DNA of 64,000 nucleotides. Source: Bradyrhizobium xenonodulans. Its GTDB lineage: Bacteria > Pseudomonadota > Alphaproteobacteria > Rhizobiales > Xanthobacteraceae. Shown piece by piece: positions 37,594 to 47,834 of the stretch. The notes below the pieces were generated by a model that was given only the letters and a program-made list of their open reading frames with translations, did not search any database and was not told the origin of the DNA. Every line of letters begins with the position of its first letter. Position 1 is the stretch's first letter. The stretch spans positions 3,316,501-3,380,500 of the forward strand of contig NZ_CP089391.1 in the NCBI RefSeq assembly GCF_027594865.1, given 5' to 3'. The position numbers were made by a program, and so were the translations under genes.

Positions 37594-38577
37594 ATGAGCG
37601 CATCTCCTGACACAGCCGGCCAGCCGGTCGCCCTCGTCATCCAGCGCCGCATCGCCGACGACGGCTTTGCCGCGTTTGCGCGCTGGAACGGCGAGGTCGG
37701 CGAGGTGCTCAAGGCGTGGCCCGGCTTCCTCAGCCAGGAGGTGGTGCCGCCGCAGCCGCCGGCGCATGTGGACTGGGTGACGATTTTGCGTTTCGCGAGT
37801 CCGGCCGCGGCGCGCGCCTGGCTTCAGAGCGAGGTGCGGGCACGGTTGATCGCGGACGTGCAGCGCCTCTTCGTCGGTTCGGAGGACGTCCATATCCTGC
37901 CGGACACCGGCGTTCAGCGCGACAGCGCGGTGTCGGCCGTCATCTCGTTCAGGGTGCCTGACGGGCTCGAGGATGCGTTCCTCAAATGGCAGCAGCGGAT
38001 CCAGGCCGCGGAGGCCGAATTCAAGGGGTTTTTGCGCCACAAGATCGAGCGGCCGATTCCGGGCCTGCACGACGAATGGATCGTCATCCTGTCGTTCGAC
38101 AGCGATGCCAACCTCAATGCGTGGCTCGACTCGCCCGTGCGGCAGACGCTGCTGAAGGAGGGCGCGCGCTTCAACGCCGGCATGAACGTGAAGCGGGCGA
38201 GCTACGGCTTCAACTTCTGGTTCCCGGCCGGCAAGGCCCAGGCGCCCGAGCAAAGTGCGGGCCTGATCTGGAAGAGCAACCTCATCGTCCTCCTGGTGCT
38301 CTATCCCGTGGTCTATCTCTGGGGCACTTTCGTCAGCGCACCGCTGATCGACAGCCATGGCGTGCCGGTCTGGCTGTCGCTGTTCGTCGGCAATCTCGTC
38401 AGCACCCAGCTGCTCGGCTGGTGGCTGGTGCCGACCGCCTTCAAGGCGCTGGACTGGTGGGTCACGCCGAAAGCAGCGGTCGGCCGCCAGATTGCGGGAT
38501 ACGCGCTGCTGGTCGCGCTCTATGCGGGGTCGATGGGCCTGTACGCGCTGCTGCTCGCGTGGCATTGGGGGCGGTGA
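37594..38577 (+). CDS. membrane protein with two ABM (antibiotic biosynthesis monooxygenase-like) domains
   Basis: 327 aa. Two ferredoxin-like ABM repeats are visible (about residues 10-100, with WPGFLSQEVVPPQPPAHVDW; and 112-205, with FKGFLRHKIERPIPGLHDEW). Three to four transmembrane helices follow (IWKSNLIVLLVLYPVVYLWG, LSLFVGNLVSTQLLGWWLVP, YALLVALYAGSMGLYALLLA). It is probably an inner-membrane protein with cytoplasmic ABM domains; role unknown. It follows guaD by 15 bp and likely shares its transcript. Confidence 0.8.
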   Translation: MSASPDTAGQPVALVIQRRIADDGFAAFARWNGEVGEVLKAWPGFLSQEVVPPQPPAHVDWVTILRFASPAAARAWLQSEVRARLIADVQRLFVGSEDVHILPDTGVQRDSAVSAVISFRVPDGLEDAFLKWQQRIQAAEAEFKGFLRHKIERPIPGLHDEWIVILSFDSDANLNAWLDSPVRQTLLKEGARFNAGMNVKRASYGFNFWFPAGKAQAPEQSAGLIWKSNLIVLLVLYPVVYLWGTFVSAPLIDSHGVPVWLSLFVGNLVSTQLLGWWLVPTAFKALDWWVTPKAAVGRQIAGYALLVALYAGSMGLYALLLAWHWGR

Positions 38578-38611
38578 CGCCCGCTCATGTGCCGCTGGAT
38601 GCCTGACCACC

Positions 38612-39514
38612 ATGTTCGCCCTGACATTTCTCGGGACCTCGGCCAGCGTTCCCTCGGCGGAACGTAACCATCCGGGTCTCCTCGTGGAGGCCGCGGGCAA
38701 GCGCATCCTGGTCGATTGCGGCGAGGGCACGCAGCGCCAGTTGCTGCGCAGCGGCGCCGGCTTCCGGCGGCTCGACCGCATCCTGCTGACGCATGGTCAT
38801 CTCGATCACATGCTCGGCATTCCCGGCCTGTTCTCGACGCTGGGCTTGCGGCAGAGCACCGATGCGATGACCATTCATGCAGGACAAGGCACGCTCGACG
38901 TTGTCATTCGCATGCTGGCCGGCCTGTGGGGCGCGGGCAGGGCGCCGATCCCTGTGGTGTTCGCGCCGCTGACCGAAGGGCAGGTCATCGACGCCGGCGA
39001 CTTCATCATCGATTGCTTTCCCGTGCGCCATCGCGACACCGACAGCTTTGGCTTCGTCTTCGAGAGCCCCGCACGGCGCCATCTTCGGACGGAGCGCCTG
39101 GCTGAGCTTGGTGTCCCGGACGGGCCCATGCGCGGAGAACTCGCCGCAGGACGGCCGGTGGTGATCGCGGATCGAACGATTGATCCGGAAGACGTGCTGG
39201 GGCCGCCGGGCGGTGGCAAAAAACTCGTCGTGATCGGCGATACCGAAACCACCGATGGATTGTCAAAGCATGTCGCCGACGCCGATCTGCTGGTGATGGA
39301 GGCGACGTTCCTCGATCGCGACGCATCGACGGCGCGGGCCTACGGCCATCTCACGGCAATCGAGGCGGCTTCGTTTGCCGCTGCCAACAACGTCAAACAG
39401 CTCGTGCTTGTCCATATGTCAGGCCGCTATCCGGACGACGAGATCCTGGCTGAAGCGACAAAGGTCTTTCCAAGCACGCGGATCGCCGCCGACTTCGATC
39501 ATATCGTGGTCTAG
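38612..39514 (+). CDS. MBL-fold metallo-hydrolase, ribonuclease Z-like
   Basis: 300 aa. The start FLGTSASVPSAERNHPGLLV and VDCGEGTQRQLLRSGAGF are RNase Z signatures. The metal motif HxHxDH reads THGHLDHMLGIPG, and later ligands are in VIGDTE and LVHMSGRY. RNase Z matures tRNA 3' ends; this short form matches in length. The order Gly-His-Leu differs from the usual HLHGDH, so a related hydrolase cannot be excluded. Confidence 0.78.
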   Translation: MFALTFLGTSASVPSAERNHPGLLVEAAGKRILVDCGEGTQRQLLRSGAGFRRLDRILLTHGHLDHMLGIPGLFSTLGLRQSTDAMTIHAGQGTLDVVIRMLAGLWGAGRAPIPVVFAPLTEGQVIDAGDFIIDCFPVRHRDTDSFGFVFESPARRHLRTERLAELGVPDGPMRGELAAGRPVVIADRTIDPEDVLGPPGGGKKLVVIGDTETTDGLSKHVADADLLVMEATFLDRDASTARAYGHLTAIEAASFAAANNVKQLVLVHMSGRYPDDEILAEATKVFPSTRIAADFDHIVV

Positions 39515-39521
39515 AGCGGCC

Positions 39522-40373
39522 TCAGCTCGTCAGTCCCGACTTGATCGCGAGATCCTGCACCTGGGCGGTCACCTGCATCAGCCGCGGTAGCGCCTGATCC
39601 CGGAAGGCCGACATGTCCATGCGCATCGCATCGACCGTGACGCTCAATCCCCCGATCACGAGACCTTGGGCGTCGAAGATCGGCGTTGCCAGCGTGCGCA
39701 GGCCGTAGGCGTTCTCGCCGTCCGAGACGGCGTGGCCCTTCTTCTTGACCTGATCGAGCCGGGCGAGCAGGGCGTCGAGATCGGTCAGCGTTCGCTCCGA
39801 CAGCTTGACGCGCGGGCGCGCTTCCAATCGTGCGATCTGCTCATCCCGTGCCAGATGCGCCAGCATGACATGGCCGAGCGCGGCGCTGTAGGCGGGAATG
39901 CGCGTGCCGGGCCGGCGGTCCATCTTGTGGCGGTCGAGGCCGGCACCGATGCGCGCGAGATAGATCACGTCGCCGCCGTCGAGGATGCCGAGCGAGGCGG
40001 CATCGCCCACTGCCGGGACGAGATCGCGCAGCAGCGGCTCGACGATCGGCCGCAACGAGCCGTGCGAGAGCACGGTGTAGCCGAGGTCGAGACAGGCAAC
40101 CCCAAGGCGGAACCGGCGGCTCTGCGGTACCGCCTGGAGATAGCCGAGCTCGATCAGGGTCTGGATCAGGCGGAACGCCGTGCCGCGGTCGAGATCGGCC
40201 CGTGCGGCAATCTCACTCAGGGTCAGCTCGAAGGCCTCGCTGCTGAAACTCTTTAGCGCGGCGAAGGCCTTGCCGACCGAGGCGACGTAGTTCTTGGGAT
40301 TCTTCGCGTCAGCTTCCGATTTGCGCTTTGCGGCTTTCTTTTCGACCTTGGCCATGCCCGAATGCCCCGCCAT
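39522..40373 (-). CDS. IclR family transcriptional regulator
   Basis: 283 aa from ATG 40373; ATGs at 40382 and 40355 are alternatives. A Lys-rich N-terminus precedes the winged HTH (LTLSEIAARADLDRGTAFRL), and the IclR effector domain shows DGGDVIYLARIG and GENAYGLRTLATPIFD. Divergent from the DapA-like gene of the acid-sugar-type cluster, with about 105 bp between, so it probably regulates that operon in response to the substrate. Confidence 0.9.
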   Translation of the reverse strand: MAGHSGMAKVEKKAAKRKSEADAKNPKNYVASVGKAFAALKSFSSEAFELTLSEIAARADLDRGTAFRLIQTLIELGYLQAVPQSRRFRLGVACLDLGYTVLSHGSLRPIVEPLLRDLVPAVGDAASLGILDGGDVIYLARIGAGLDRHKMDRRPGTRIPAYSAALGHVMLAHLARDEQIARLEARPRVKLSERTLTDLDALLARLDQVKKKGHAVSDGENAYGLRTLATPIFDAQGLVIGGLSVTVDAMRMDMSAFRDQALPRLMQVTAQVQDLAIKSGLTS

Positions 40374-40479
40374 GACAGCCATCGCCCTTGACGTGGGGAC
40401 GAGCTGATTTTACGACAGCATTAGCAAATAACAAATGTTCGCATTCCGAACAATATCGATTTGGCGATCGGAGGAAGTT

Positions 40480-41400
40480 TTGTCGACATCATCGCTGCAC
40501 CCTCATGGCGTGTTCTCCGCCGCGCTGACGCCGCTCGACGCCGAGCTTGCTCCCGATCACGCGCGCTTCGTCGCGCATTGCCGCTATCTCCTGGATGAAG
40601 GCTGTGACGGCATCGCGATGCTCGGCACCACGGGCGAGGCCAATTCCTTCTCGGTCGCCGAGCGCACCGCGCTGCTCGAAGCCGTGGTCGGCGCCGGCAT
40701 CGCGCCCAGCCAGCTTCTGCCCGGCACCGGCGTCGCCGCGCTCAGCGACACCATCGCGCTGACGCGCCACGCGCTCTCAGTCGGGGTCGACACCGTCGTC
40801 ATGCTGCCGCCGTTCTATTACAAGGGCGTCACCGACGATGGCATCTACGCCTCCTACAGCGAGATCGTGCAGCGCATCGGCGATGCGCGGTTAAAAGTCG
40901 TGCTCTATCATATCCCGCAGATGTCGGCGCAGCCGATCTCGCATGCGCTGATCGAGCGGTTGCGCAAGGCGTATCCGGCAACGTTCACCGGCATCAAGGA
41001 TTCGTCCGGCGACTTCGCCAACATGACAGCGATGGTCGAGCGCTTCCCCGGCTTCTCGGTTCTGGTTGGCGCGGACCCGCTGCTGCTACCGCTGCTGCGC
41101 AAGGGCGGTGCGGGTTGCATCACCGCGACCTCCAATCTCATCGCGCGCGATCTTGCCTATGTCTACAAGCACTTCCGCGATAGTGACGACGACGCGGCGC
41201 TGAAGGCGGCGCAGACGCGCATCGTGAAGGCGCGCGAGCTGGTCTCGCAATTCCCGCAGATGGCGTCCCTGAAGGCGCTGACGGCCGACCGCACCAAGCA
41301 TGCCGGATGGCAGCGCCTGCGGCCGCCGCTGGAAACCCTGCCGGCGGCTCAGCTGAAAGAGCTGCTTGCGAATGCCGCGGCATTCGCAGCCGCAGTCTAG
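40480..41400 (+). CDS. dihydrodipicolinate synthase/N-acetylneuraminate lyase family protein (DapA-like)
   Basis: 306 aa from TTG 40480, chosen for GGAGG 5 nt upstream; ATG 40435 lacks a site. A TIM-barrel class I lyase with MLGTTGEANSFS (residues 48-59), catalytic Tyr143 (VLYHIP) and Schiff-base Lys173 (TGIKDSSGDF). In this setting it more likely cleaves or forms a 2-oxo acid derived from an acid sugar than makes lysine. First gene of an operon running to 47187, divergent from the IclR regulator. Confidence 0.87.
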   Translation: MSTSSLHPHGVFSAALTPLDAELAPDHARFVAHCRYLLDEGCDGIAMLGTTGEANSFSVAERTALLEAVVGAGIAPSQLLPGTGVAALSDTIALTRHALSVGVDTVVMLPPFYYKGVTDDGIYASYSEIVQRIGDARLKVVLYHIPQMSAQPISHALIERLRKAYPATFTGIKDSSGDFANMTAMVERFPGFSVLVGADPLLLPLLRKGGAGCITATSNLIARDLAYVYKHFRDSDDDAALKAAQTRIVKARELVSQFPQMASLKALTADRTKHAGWQRLRPPLETLPAAQLKELLANAAAFAAAV

Positions 41401-41424
41401 GCGGCGCGACGACGAGGCGATCCG

Positions 41425-42870
41425 ATGTCCGAGTCTTTCCAGGATGCGTTGGCCGGGCTTGTCGCTATCGTCGGTGACAAGCACGTCATCGTATCAGGGC
41501 CCGACCAGGAGCCTTATGTGGTGGACTGGCGCGGGCGCTATCACGGACGCACCGTGGCGGTGGTGAAGCCCGCCTCGACCGCCGAGGTCTCTTCCGTCGT
41601 CAAGTTCTGCGCGGAAAGGCGGCTCGCGATCGTGCCGCAGGGCGGCAACACCGGCATGTGCGGGGCCGCGACGCCGGACGATCGCGCCGGCAATGTCGTG
41701 ATCAGGCTCGACCGCATGCGGGCCGTGCGCGACGTCAGCCCGCTTGCCAATACGATCACGGTGGAAGCCGGCTGCATCCTCGCCGAGGTGCAGAATGCGG
41801 CTCGTAGCGTCGATCGCTACTTCCCCCTGAGCCTCGGTGCCGAGGGGTCCTGCCAGATCGGCGGCAACATCTCGACCAACGCGGGTGGCACCGCCGTGCT
41901 GCGCTACGGGCCGACGCGCGATCTCGTGCTCGGGCTGGAGGTCGTGCTGCCGGACGGGCGTGTCTTCAACGGCCTGCGCGCATTGCGCAAGGACAACACC
42001 GGCTACGCGCTCAAGCAGCTCTTCATCGGCGCGGAGGGCACGCTCGGCATCGTCACCGCGGCTGTGCTGAAACTGTTCGCGCCGCCGCGCAGCTCGGCGC
42101 TGGCGCTGTTGAAATTGCAGAATGTCGAGCAGGCGCTCGAGGTCATGGCGCGCCTGCGCGGTGCGGTCGGCGACCGGCTCGGCAGCCTCGAGATCATGTC
42201 GCGCTCGCAGATCGAGGCGATCGCGGAGACCGTGCCGCATGTCACGATCCCGTTCGAGCTGACGACGCCGTGGTATCTGATCGTCGAATTGACCGACACG
42301 CTTCCCGGTGTCGATCTCGACGAGCCGCTCGCCACGGTGCTCGCGGATGCGATGGAGGCCGGACTCACTGAGGACGTCATCCTGGCCACCAACCTTGCGC
42401 AGGCCAAGGCGATCTGGGCGGTCAGGCACAGTGTGTCCGAAGGCAACAAGCGCAGCGGCTATGTCGTCTCGCACGACAGCGTGGTGCCGCTGGAGCGCCA
42501 GGCCGCCTTCGTCACCAATGTCGAAGCGCGGATCAAGGCCGCCGTGCCGCATGCGAACGTCGTGATGCACGGTCATATCGGCGACGGCAACATCCATGTG
42601 ATCGCCCTGATCGATCGCGCACGCTGCCAGGAGCCGGCGGCGACGGCCGCGCTGGTGGCGCAAATCAACGAGATCGTCGACGACGAGACCGCGGCGCAGG
42701 GCGGGGCGATCAGTGCCGAGCACGGCATCGGGATCACCAATCGCGGCCGGCTGGCCCGCGTCGCCGATCCGCTCGATATCGAGCTGATGCGCGGCATCAA
42801 GCGCCTGCTCGATCCGAACGGCCTGATGAATCCGGGCAAGATCTTTTCCGCGGGAGGCGCGCAGGGATGA
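41425..42870 (+). CDS. FAD-binding oxidoreductase, D-2-hydroxyacid dehydrogenase type
   Basis: 481 aa. The N-terminal FAD_binding_4 domain has VPQGGNTGMCGAATPDD and GGNISTNAGGTAVLRYG; the C-terminal FAD-oxidase domain has VMHGHIGDGNIHV and SAEHGIG. This is the D-lactate/D-2-hydroxyglutarate dehydrogenase pattern. It oxidises a 2-hydroxy acid to the 2-oxo acid, passing electrons to an unknown acceptor. Its stop overlaps the DUF1537 kinase start by 4 bp. Confidence 0.9.
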   Translation: MSESFQDALAGLVAIVGDKHVIVSGPDQEPYVVDWRGRYHGRTVAVVKPASTAEVSSVVKFCAERRLAIVPQGGNTGMCGAATPDDRAGNVVIRLDRMRAVRDVSPLANTITVEAGCILAEVQNAARSVDRYFPLSLGAEGSCQIGGNISTNAGGTAVLRYGPTRDLVLGLEVVLPDGRVFNGLRALRKDNTGYALKQLFIGAEGTLGIVTAAVLKLFAPPRSSALALLKLQNVEQALEVMARLRGAVGDRLGSLEIMSRSQIEAIAETVPHVTIPFELTTPWYLIVELTDTLPGVDLDEPLATVLADAMEAGLTEDVILATNLAQAKAIWAVRHSVSEGNKRSGYVVSHDSVVPLERQAAFVTNVEARIKAAVPHANVVMHGHIGDGNIHVIALIDRARCQEPAATAALVAQINEIVDDETAAQGGAISAEHGIGITNRGRLARVADPLDIELMRGIKRLLDPNGLMNPGKIFSAGGAQG

Positions 42871-43969
42871 CGAGCGTCCGCCTGCTTGCCGACGATCTCA
42901 CCGGTGCGCTCGACACCGCGGCGGAATTCGTCAGCCTGTGCGGACCGTTTGACGTCACCTGGACGGATGCCGCCGCGACGTCGGGCTTGCAAAGCCTCGC
43001 GATCGACAGCGGCACCCGCGAGCGGTCGAAAGCTGACAGCGTCGAGATCGTCGGACGGCTGGCGCCGCTGCTCCACGGTGGGTCGATCGCTTACAAGAAA
43101 GTCGACAGCCTGCTCCGCGGCGCCTGGGCGGCCGAGCTCGGCGTCTGCCTGCGCAGCGGCCATTGGGCGTCGTGCGTGGTCGCGCCGGCGTTCGACTATC
43201 AGGGACGCCGCACCGTGGGTGGCCAGCAATTTGCGCGGACGGTGCAGGGCGACTGGCATCGCGTCGGCGACAATCTGCTCGATCAATTGCGACAAGACGG
43301 CGTCGAGGCGCGACAGGGTGGTCCCGACACGCTGTTGCAGGGCGGCGTTCAGGTCTTCGACGCCGAGAGCGACATCGACCTTGACCGTATCGTCGAAATG
43401 GGACGCCACATGCCCGCGCCTGTGTTGTGGTGCGGAAGCGGAGGATTGGCCGGCGCGCTTGCCCGCAACCATCGCGCTGATGCGCCAAGCCAGTTGAAGC
43501 GGCCGGTGCTGGGGCTGTTCGGTTCTGATCAGGCCGCCACGGCCTGCCAGCTTGCAGCATGTGGCGACGTCACCGTCGCGCTAACTGAAGGTGAGGGTCG
43601 CGCGGGCGTCGAGCGCAAGCTGGCAGCCGACGGCGTGGCCTTGGTGAAATTCGCGTTCCCAGACGGCCTTTCGCGTGCCGAGGCCGCGCAGAGGATCGCG
43701 CGCGAGCTGGCAGCGCTGGTTACGGCGCTTGATCCGCCCGGCACGTTGATCGTCGCTGGCGGCGAGACCCTGAAGGCCGTATGCGTTGCGCTCGGTGCGC
43801 ATGCGCTTGAGGTCACTGGGCGCATCGTGCCGGGATTGCCGCGCTCGGTACTGCAAGGCGGTCGCTGGGCCGGCGTCGACGTGATCTCGAAGTCCGGCGC
43901 GTTTGGCCCCAGCGAACTGTGGCGCGACTTGCTCCGGCACAATCATCTGCTCAGAATGGAGAGTCCGAC

Positions 43970-43973
<4 letters not shown>
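42867..43973 (+). CDS. four-carbon acid sugar kinase family protein (DUF1537)
   Basis: 368 aa. N-terminal LLADDLTGALDTAAEF carries the substrate-binding Asp pair, and VAPAFDYQGRRTVGGQQ is the second family motif. The C-terminal ATP-binding half has VAGGETLKAV. Characterised DUF1537 kinases phosphorylate D-threonate, D-erythronate or 3-oxo-tetronates at the 4-position. The next gene is a PdxA2-type dehydrogenase, the partner known for D-threonate/D-erythronate breakdown. At 368 aa it is shorter than the usual 410-430. Starts and stops overlap both neighbours. Confidence 0.85.
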
Positions 43974-45007
<1,034 letters not shown>

Positions 45008-45024
45008 CGAGATCGACCCCACCG

Positions 45025-46155
45025 ATGACCAACGCCTTCACACCCATCGAAATCCAGCGTCCCACCATCCTCGAATTCGGCAACGGCACGATCGGTGCTG
45101 CGGCACGCTTTGCCGAGCGGATCGGTGCGAAGCGGCTGCTGGTGATCTCCGACCCGTTCAATGCGCGCCGCGTCGACACGCTGGCGCTGCCGGGGGCCGT
45201 GAAGGTGTTCGGCGATGTGAAGCCGGAGCCGGACCTGCCCAACCTCGAAAAGGCGGTCGCGATGGCGCGCGACGTCAAACCCGATCTCGTGATCGGCTTC
45301 GGCGGCGGCAGCGCGATGGATCTGGCCAAGCTGGTCGCGGTGATGTGCACGGGTGACGTCGCCTTTGCGGACATCGTCGGACCGGAGAAGGTCGCCGGCC
45401 GCAGCGTGGCGCTGATGCAGATTCCGACCACGTCGGGCACCGGCAGCGAGGCCGGCACGCGCGCGCTCGTCACCGACCCCGTCAGCCAGAACAAGCAGGC
45501 GGTGCAGAGCCGCTTCATGCTCGCCGATATCGCCATCGTCGATCCGGATTTGACGATGACCGTGCCGAAGGAGGTCACTGCGGCGACCGGCGTCGATGCG
45601 CTGGCGCATTGCGTCGAGGCCTATACCAGCCGCAAGGCGCATCCGATGATCGACCTCTACGCGATCGAAGGCGCGCGGCTTGTCGGGCAGTATCTCAAGC
45701 GGGCGGTCGCCGACGGCAGCGATCGCGAGGCGCGGGCAGGGCTTGCGCTGGCGTCCCTCTACGGCGGCTATTGCCTCGGGCCGGTGAACACGACCGCCGG
45801 CCATGCCGTCGCCTATCCGCTCGGTACGCGCCACCATGTCGCGCATGGCCTGGCCTGCGCCGTGATCTTCCCGCACACGCTGGCCTTCAACATGCCGGCA
45901 ATGGAAGCGAAGACGGTGGCGGTGCTTGCGGCGCTCGGTCTGCCGGAGCAACGCGATCCGAAGCTTGCCTTCGAGGCGACTTATGGGTTTTGCAAAGATC
46001 TCGGCATCGAGATGCGGCTGTCGGCGCTCGGCGTGCCCAAGGATGATCTCGGCGTGATGGCCGACGAGGCGCACGCCATTCGCCGTCTGCTCGACAACAA
46101 TCCCCGCGACCTCGGCCGGGATGCGATCCTCAACATGTACGAGGTCGCGTTCTAG
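45025..46155 (+). CDS. iron-containing alcohol dehydrogenase
   Basis: 376 aa from ATG 45025. Family III Fe-ADH: GFGGGSAMDLAK (NAD binding), PTTSGTGSEAGTRALV, and the metal ligands in GVDALAHCVEAYTS and HHVAHGLACAVIFPH. It would oxidise or reduce an alcohol or hydroxy acid with NAD(P). Within the acid-sugar-type operon it may supply the first oxidation or remove a toxic aldehyde; substrate unknown. Confidence 0.9.
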   Translation: MTNAFTPIEIQRPTILEFGNGTIGAAARFAERIGAKRLLVISDPFNARRVDTLALPGAVKVFGDVKPEPDLPNLEKAVAMARDVKPDLVIGFGGGSAMDLAKLVAVMCTGDVAFADIVGPEKVAGRSVALMQIPTTSGTGSEAGTRALVTDPVSQNKQAVQSRFMLADIAIVDPDLTMTVPKEVTAATGVDALAHCVEAYTSRKAHPMIDLYAIEGARLVGQYLKRAVADGSDREARAGLALASLYGGYCLGPVNTTAGHAVAYPLGTRHHVAHGLACAVIFPHTLAFNMPAMEAKTVAVLAALGLPEQRDPKLAFEATYGFCKDLGIEMRLSALGVPKDDLGVMADEAHAIRRLLDNNPRDLGRDAILNMYEVAF

Positions 46156-46215
46156 CCATCTCCGCCGCTCGTTCGCGGCAGCCAATCAACAACACCGAAA
46201 ACAGAGGAAACTTCG

Positions 46216-47187
46216 ATGAGATCGATGTGGCTTGTCCTTGCCTCAGCCGTGCTGCTGGCGATGTCACCGGCAAAGGCGCAGGACGGCTATCCGTCCAAGC
46301 AGGTGACGGTGATCGTGCCCTTCGCCGCCGGTGGCACCGCGGATATCTTCGCGCGCATGGTGTCCAACCATTTGCAGGTGAAGCTGGGCAAGCCGTTCGT
46401 GGTCGAGAATGTCGGCGGCGCCGGCTCGATCCTCGGCGTGACACGGCTGGCGAAATCCGCGCCCGACGGCATCACGCTCGGGCTTGCGAGCACGTCTGCC
46501 CTCGCGATCAACCCGACGCTCTACGGGCCGAAGCTCAGCTACCAGCCGGACAAGGATCTGGTGCCGGTCACGCAGATCAGCGTCGTGCCCAACGTTCTCG
46601 TCGTGAACCCCGACAAGATCAAGGCGCGCACCGTGCCGGAGCTGATCGCTTACCTCAAGGCGAATCCGGACAAGGTCTCGTTCGGCTCGGCGGGCGTCGG
46701 CACCTCGCAGCACCTGGCCGGCGAGCTGTTTCAGCAGATGACCGGCACCAAGATGGTGCACGTGCCCTACAAGGGCTCCAGCCAGATGCTGACGGATCTA
46801 TTGAGCGGCCAGATCGATCTCGCCTTCGACAACGTGCCGCTGCTGCTGCCGCAGGTGAAGACGGGCCAGCTCGCGATGCTGGCGACCGCAACGCCGAAGC
46901 GCGCCGCTTTCGATCCCGAAGTGCCCGCCGTCGCCGAATTCCTGCCGGGCTTCGAGGCGGTGGCGTGGCACGGCTTTTTCGTGCCCGCTGGCACGCCGAA
47001 GCCGATCGTCGAAAGGCTCTCGGCCGAGATTCGCGCCTTCATGCAGCAGCCGGAGACGGTGCAGAAGATGGCCGAGCTCGGCGCTGCCGCGGTGGCCGTG
47101 GATTCCGAGCCGTTCGCGGCCTACATCGCATCCGAGACGGAGCGGTGGAAGAAGGTGATCGACGCTGCGAACATCAAGCTGGAGTAG
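46216..47187 (+). CDS. tripartite tricarboxylate transporter substrate-binding protein (TctC/Bug family)
   Basis: 323 aa with signal peptide (about residues 1-21, SPAKA before QDGYP). The mature protein has the Bug pattern: YPSKQVTVIVPFAAGGTADI, VVENVGGAGSILG, HVPYKGSSQMLTDLLSG. It captures a carboxylate in the periplasm. No TctA/TctB membrane genes are nearby, which is common for Bug proteins. Last gene of the operon; presumably binds the substrate of this pathway. Confidence 0.9.
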   Translation: MRSMWLVLASAVLLAMSPAKAQDGYPSKQVTVIVPFAAGGTADIFARMVSNHLQVKLGKPFVVENVGGAGSILGVTRLAKSAPDGITLGLASTSALAINPTLYGPKLSYQPDKDLVPVTQISVVPNVLVVNPDKIKARTVPELIAYLKANPDKVSFGSAGVGTSQHLAGELFQQMTGTKMVHVPYKGSSQMLTDLLSGQIDLAFDNVPLLLPQVKTGQLAMLATATPKRAAFDPEVPAVAEFLPGFEAVAWHGFFVPAGTPKPIVERLSAEIRAFMQQPETVQKMAELGAAAVAVDSEPFAAYIASETERWKKVIDAANIKLE

Positions 47188-47309
47188 GGGGCCGGCTTGC
47201 GCCCGGGCGTTAGTCTTACCTGTCAAGGTTGACGAGACATCGTGCACACATGGGGACCCGTTCGGCATATTTTGGATATCCGAAGAGTAACCCATGTCTT
47301 GAGAGTCCG

Positions 47310-47513
47310 ATGTCTCGTTCCGTTGAATTGATCGTCGAAGGCTATGTGCGGCTGAACGATCGCGATGCACTTCACGATATTCTGGCGCATCGGCAGGACC
47401 TGCTGCGGCAGCTTGTGTCGGTCACCGGCGTAGACCCCGGGAAGGCCATCGCGCAGGTCAACGAGGAGATCACGATCATCGAAGCCGGGCTTGCGACGCT
47501 CGCGCCGGACTAG
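47310..47513 (+). CDS. hypothetical protein, 67 aa
   Basis: Start chosen at ATG 47310 with GAGAG 5 nt upstream. A small helical protein (MSRSVELIVEGYVRLNDRDA, LHDILAHRQDLLRQL, ending IIEAGLATLAPD). No known domain, no membrane segment. It lies alone between the transport gene and tRNA-Gln. Confidence 0.6.
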   Translation: MSRSVELIVEGYVRLNDRDALHDILAHRQDLLRQLVSVTGVDPGKAIAQVNEEITIIEAGLATLAPD

Positions 47514-47682
47514 ACGTATCCGGGCCCGATATTGGGTCAACAGCTCCGTGCACCGCAGCGCTTGCCAGCACAGGGGCGAGCGGGTAGAACGCTGCCACGC
47601 CTGAGCCGTGATTTGCGCCAAACGCGCTTCCGGCCGCAGCTGGACAAACAAGTAAGTCGTTGAATTTGTTCAGCTATTCCGT

Positions 47683-47756
47683 TGGGGAATGGTGTAACGG
47701 TAGCACAACAGACTCTGACTCTGTTTGTCTTGGTTCGAATCCAGGTTCCCCAGCCA
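47683..47756 (+). tRNA. tRNA-Gln (anticodon CTG)
   Basis: A complete cloverleaf can be drawn. The acceptor TGGGGAA pairs with TTCCCCA, the D stem is GTGT/GCAC, and the anticodon stem ACAGA/TCTGT holds loop CTCTGAC (anticodon CTG, reads CAG). The T stem CTTGG/CCAGG holds TTCGAAT. The discriminator is G and CCA is encoded (47754-47756). Confidence 0.97.
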
Positions 47757-47834
47757 ATTGCCGGCGATCTCCCGTAGATGAATGTGCCGGGCCTGCCGCG
47801 CCGCTATGACGGGAGCGAGCCTCCGGCAGTGGTG

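Noticed and set aside
35512..38781. 1089-codon open frame on the minus strand
   Set aside because: It runs antisense to guaD, the ABM protein and RNase Z, which all have clear family motifs; the translation is His/Arg/Asp-rich with no domain, as expected of GC-rich antisense frames.
40435..40479. Upstream ATG start for the DapA-like gene
   Set aside because: No ribosome site, and the extra residues do not resemble the family; the TTG at 40480 has GGAGG at good distance.
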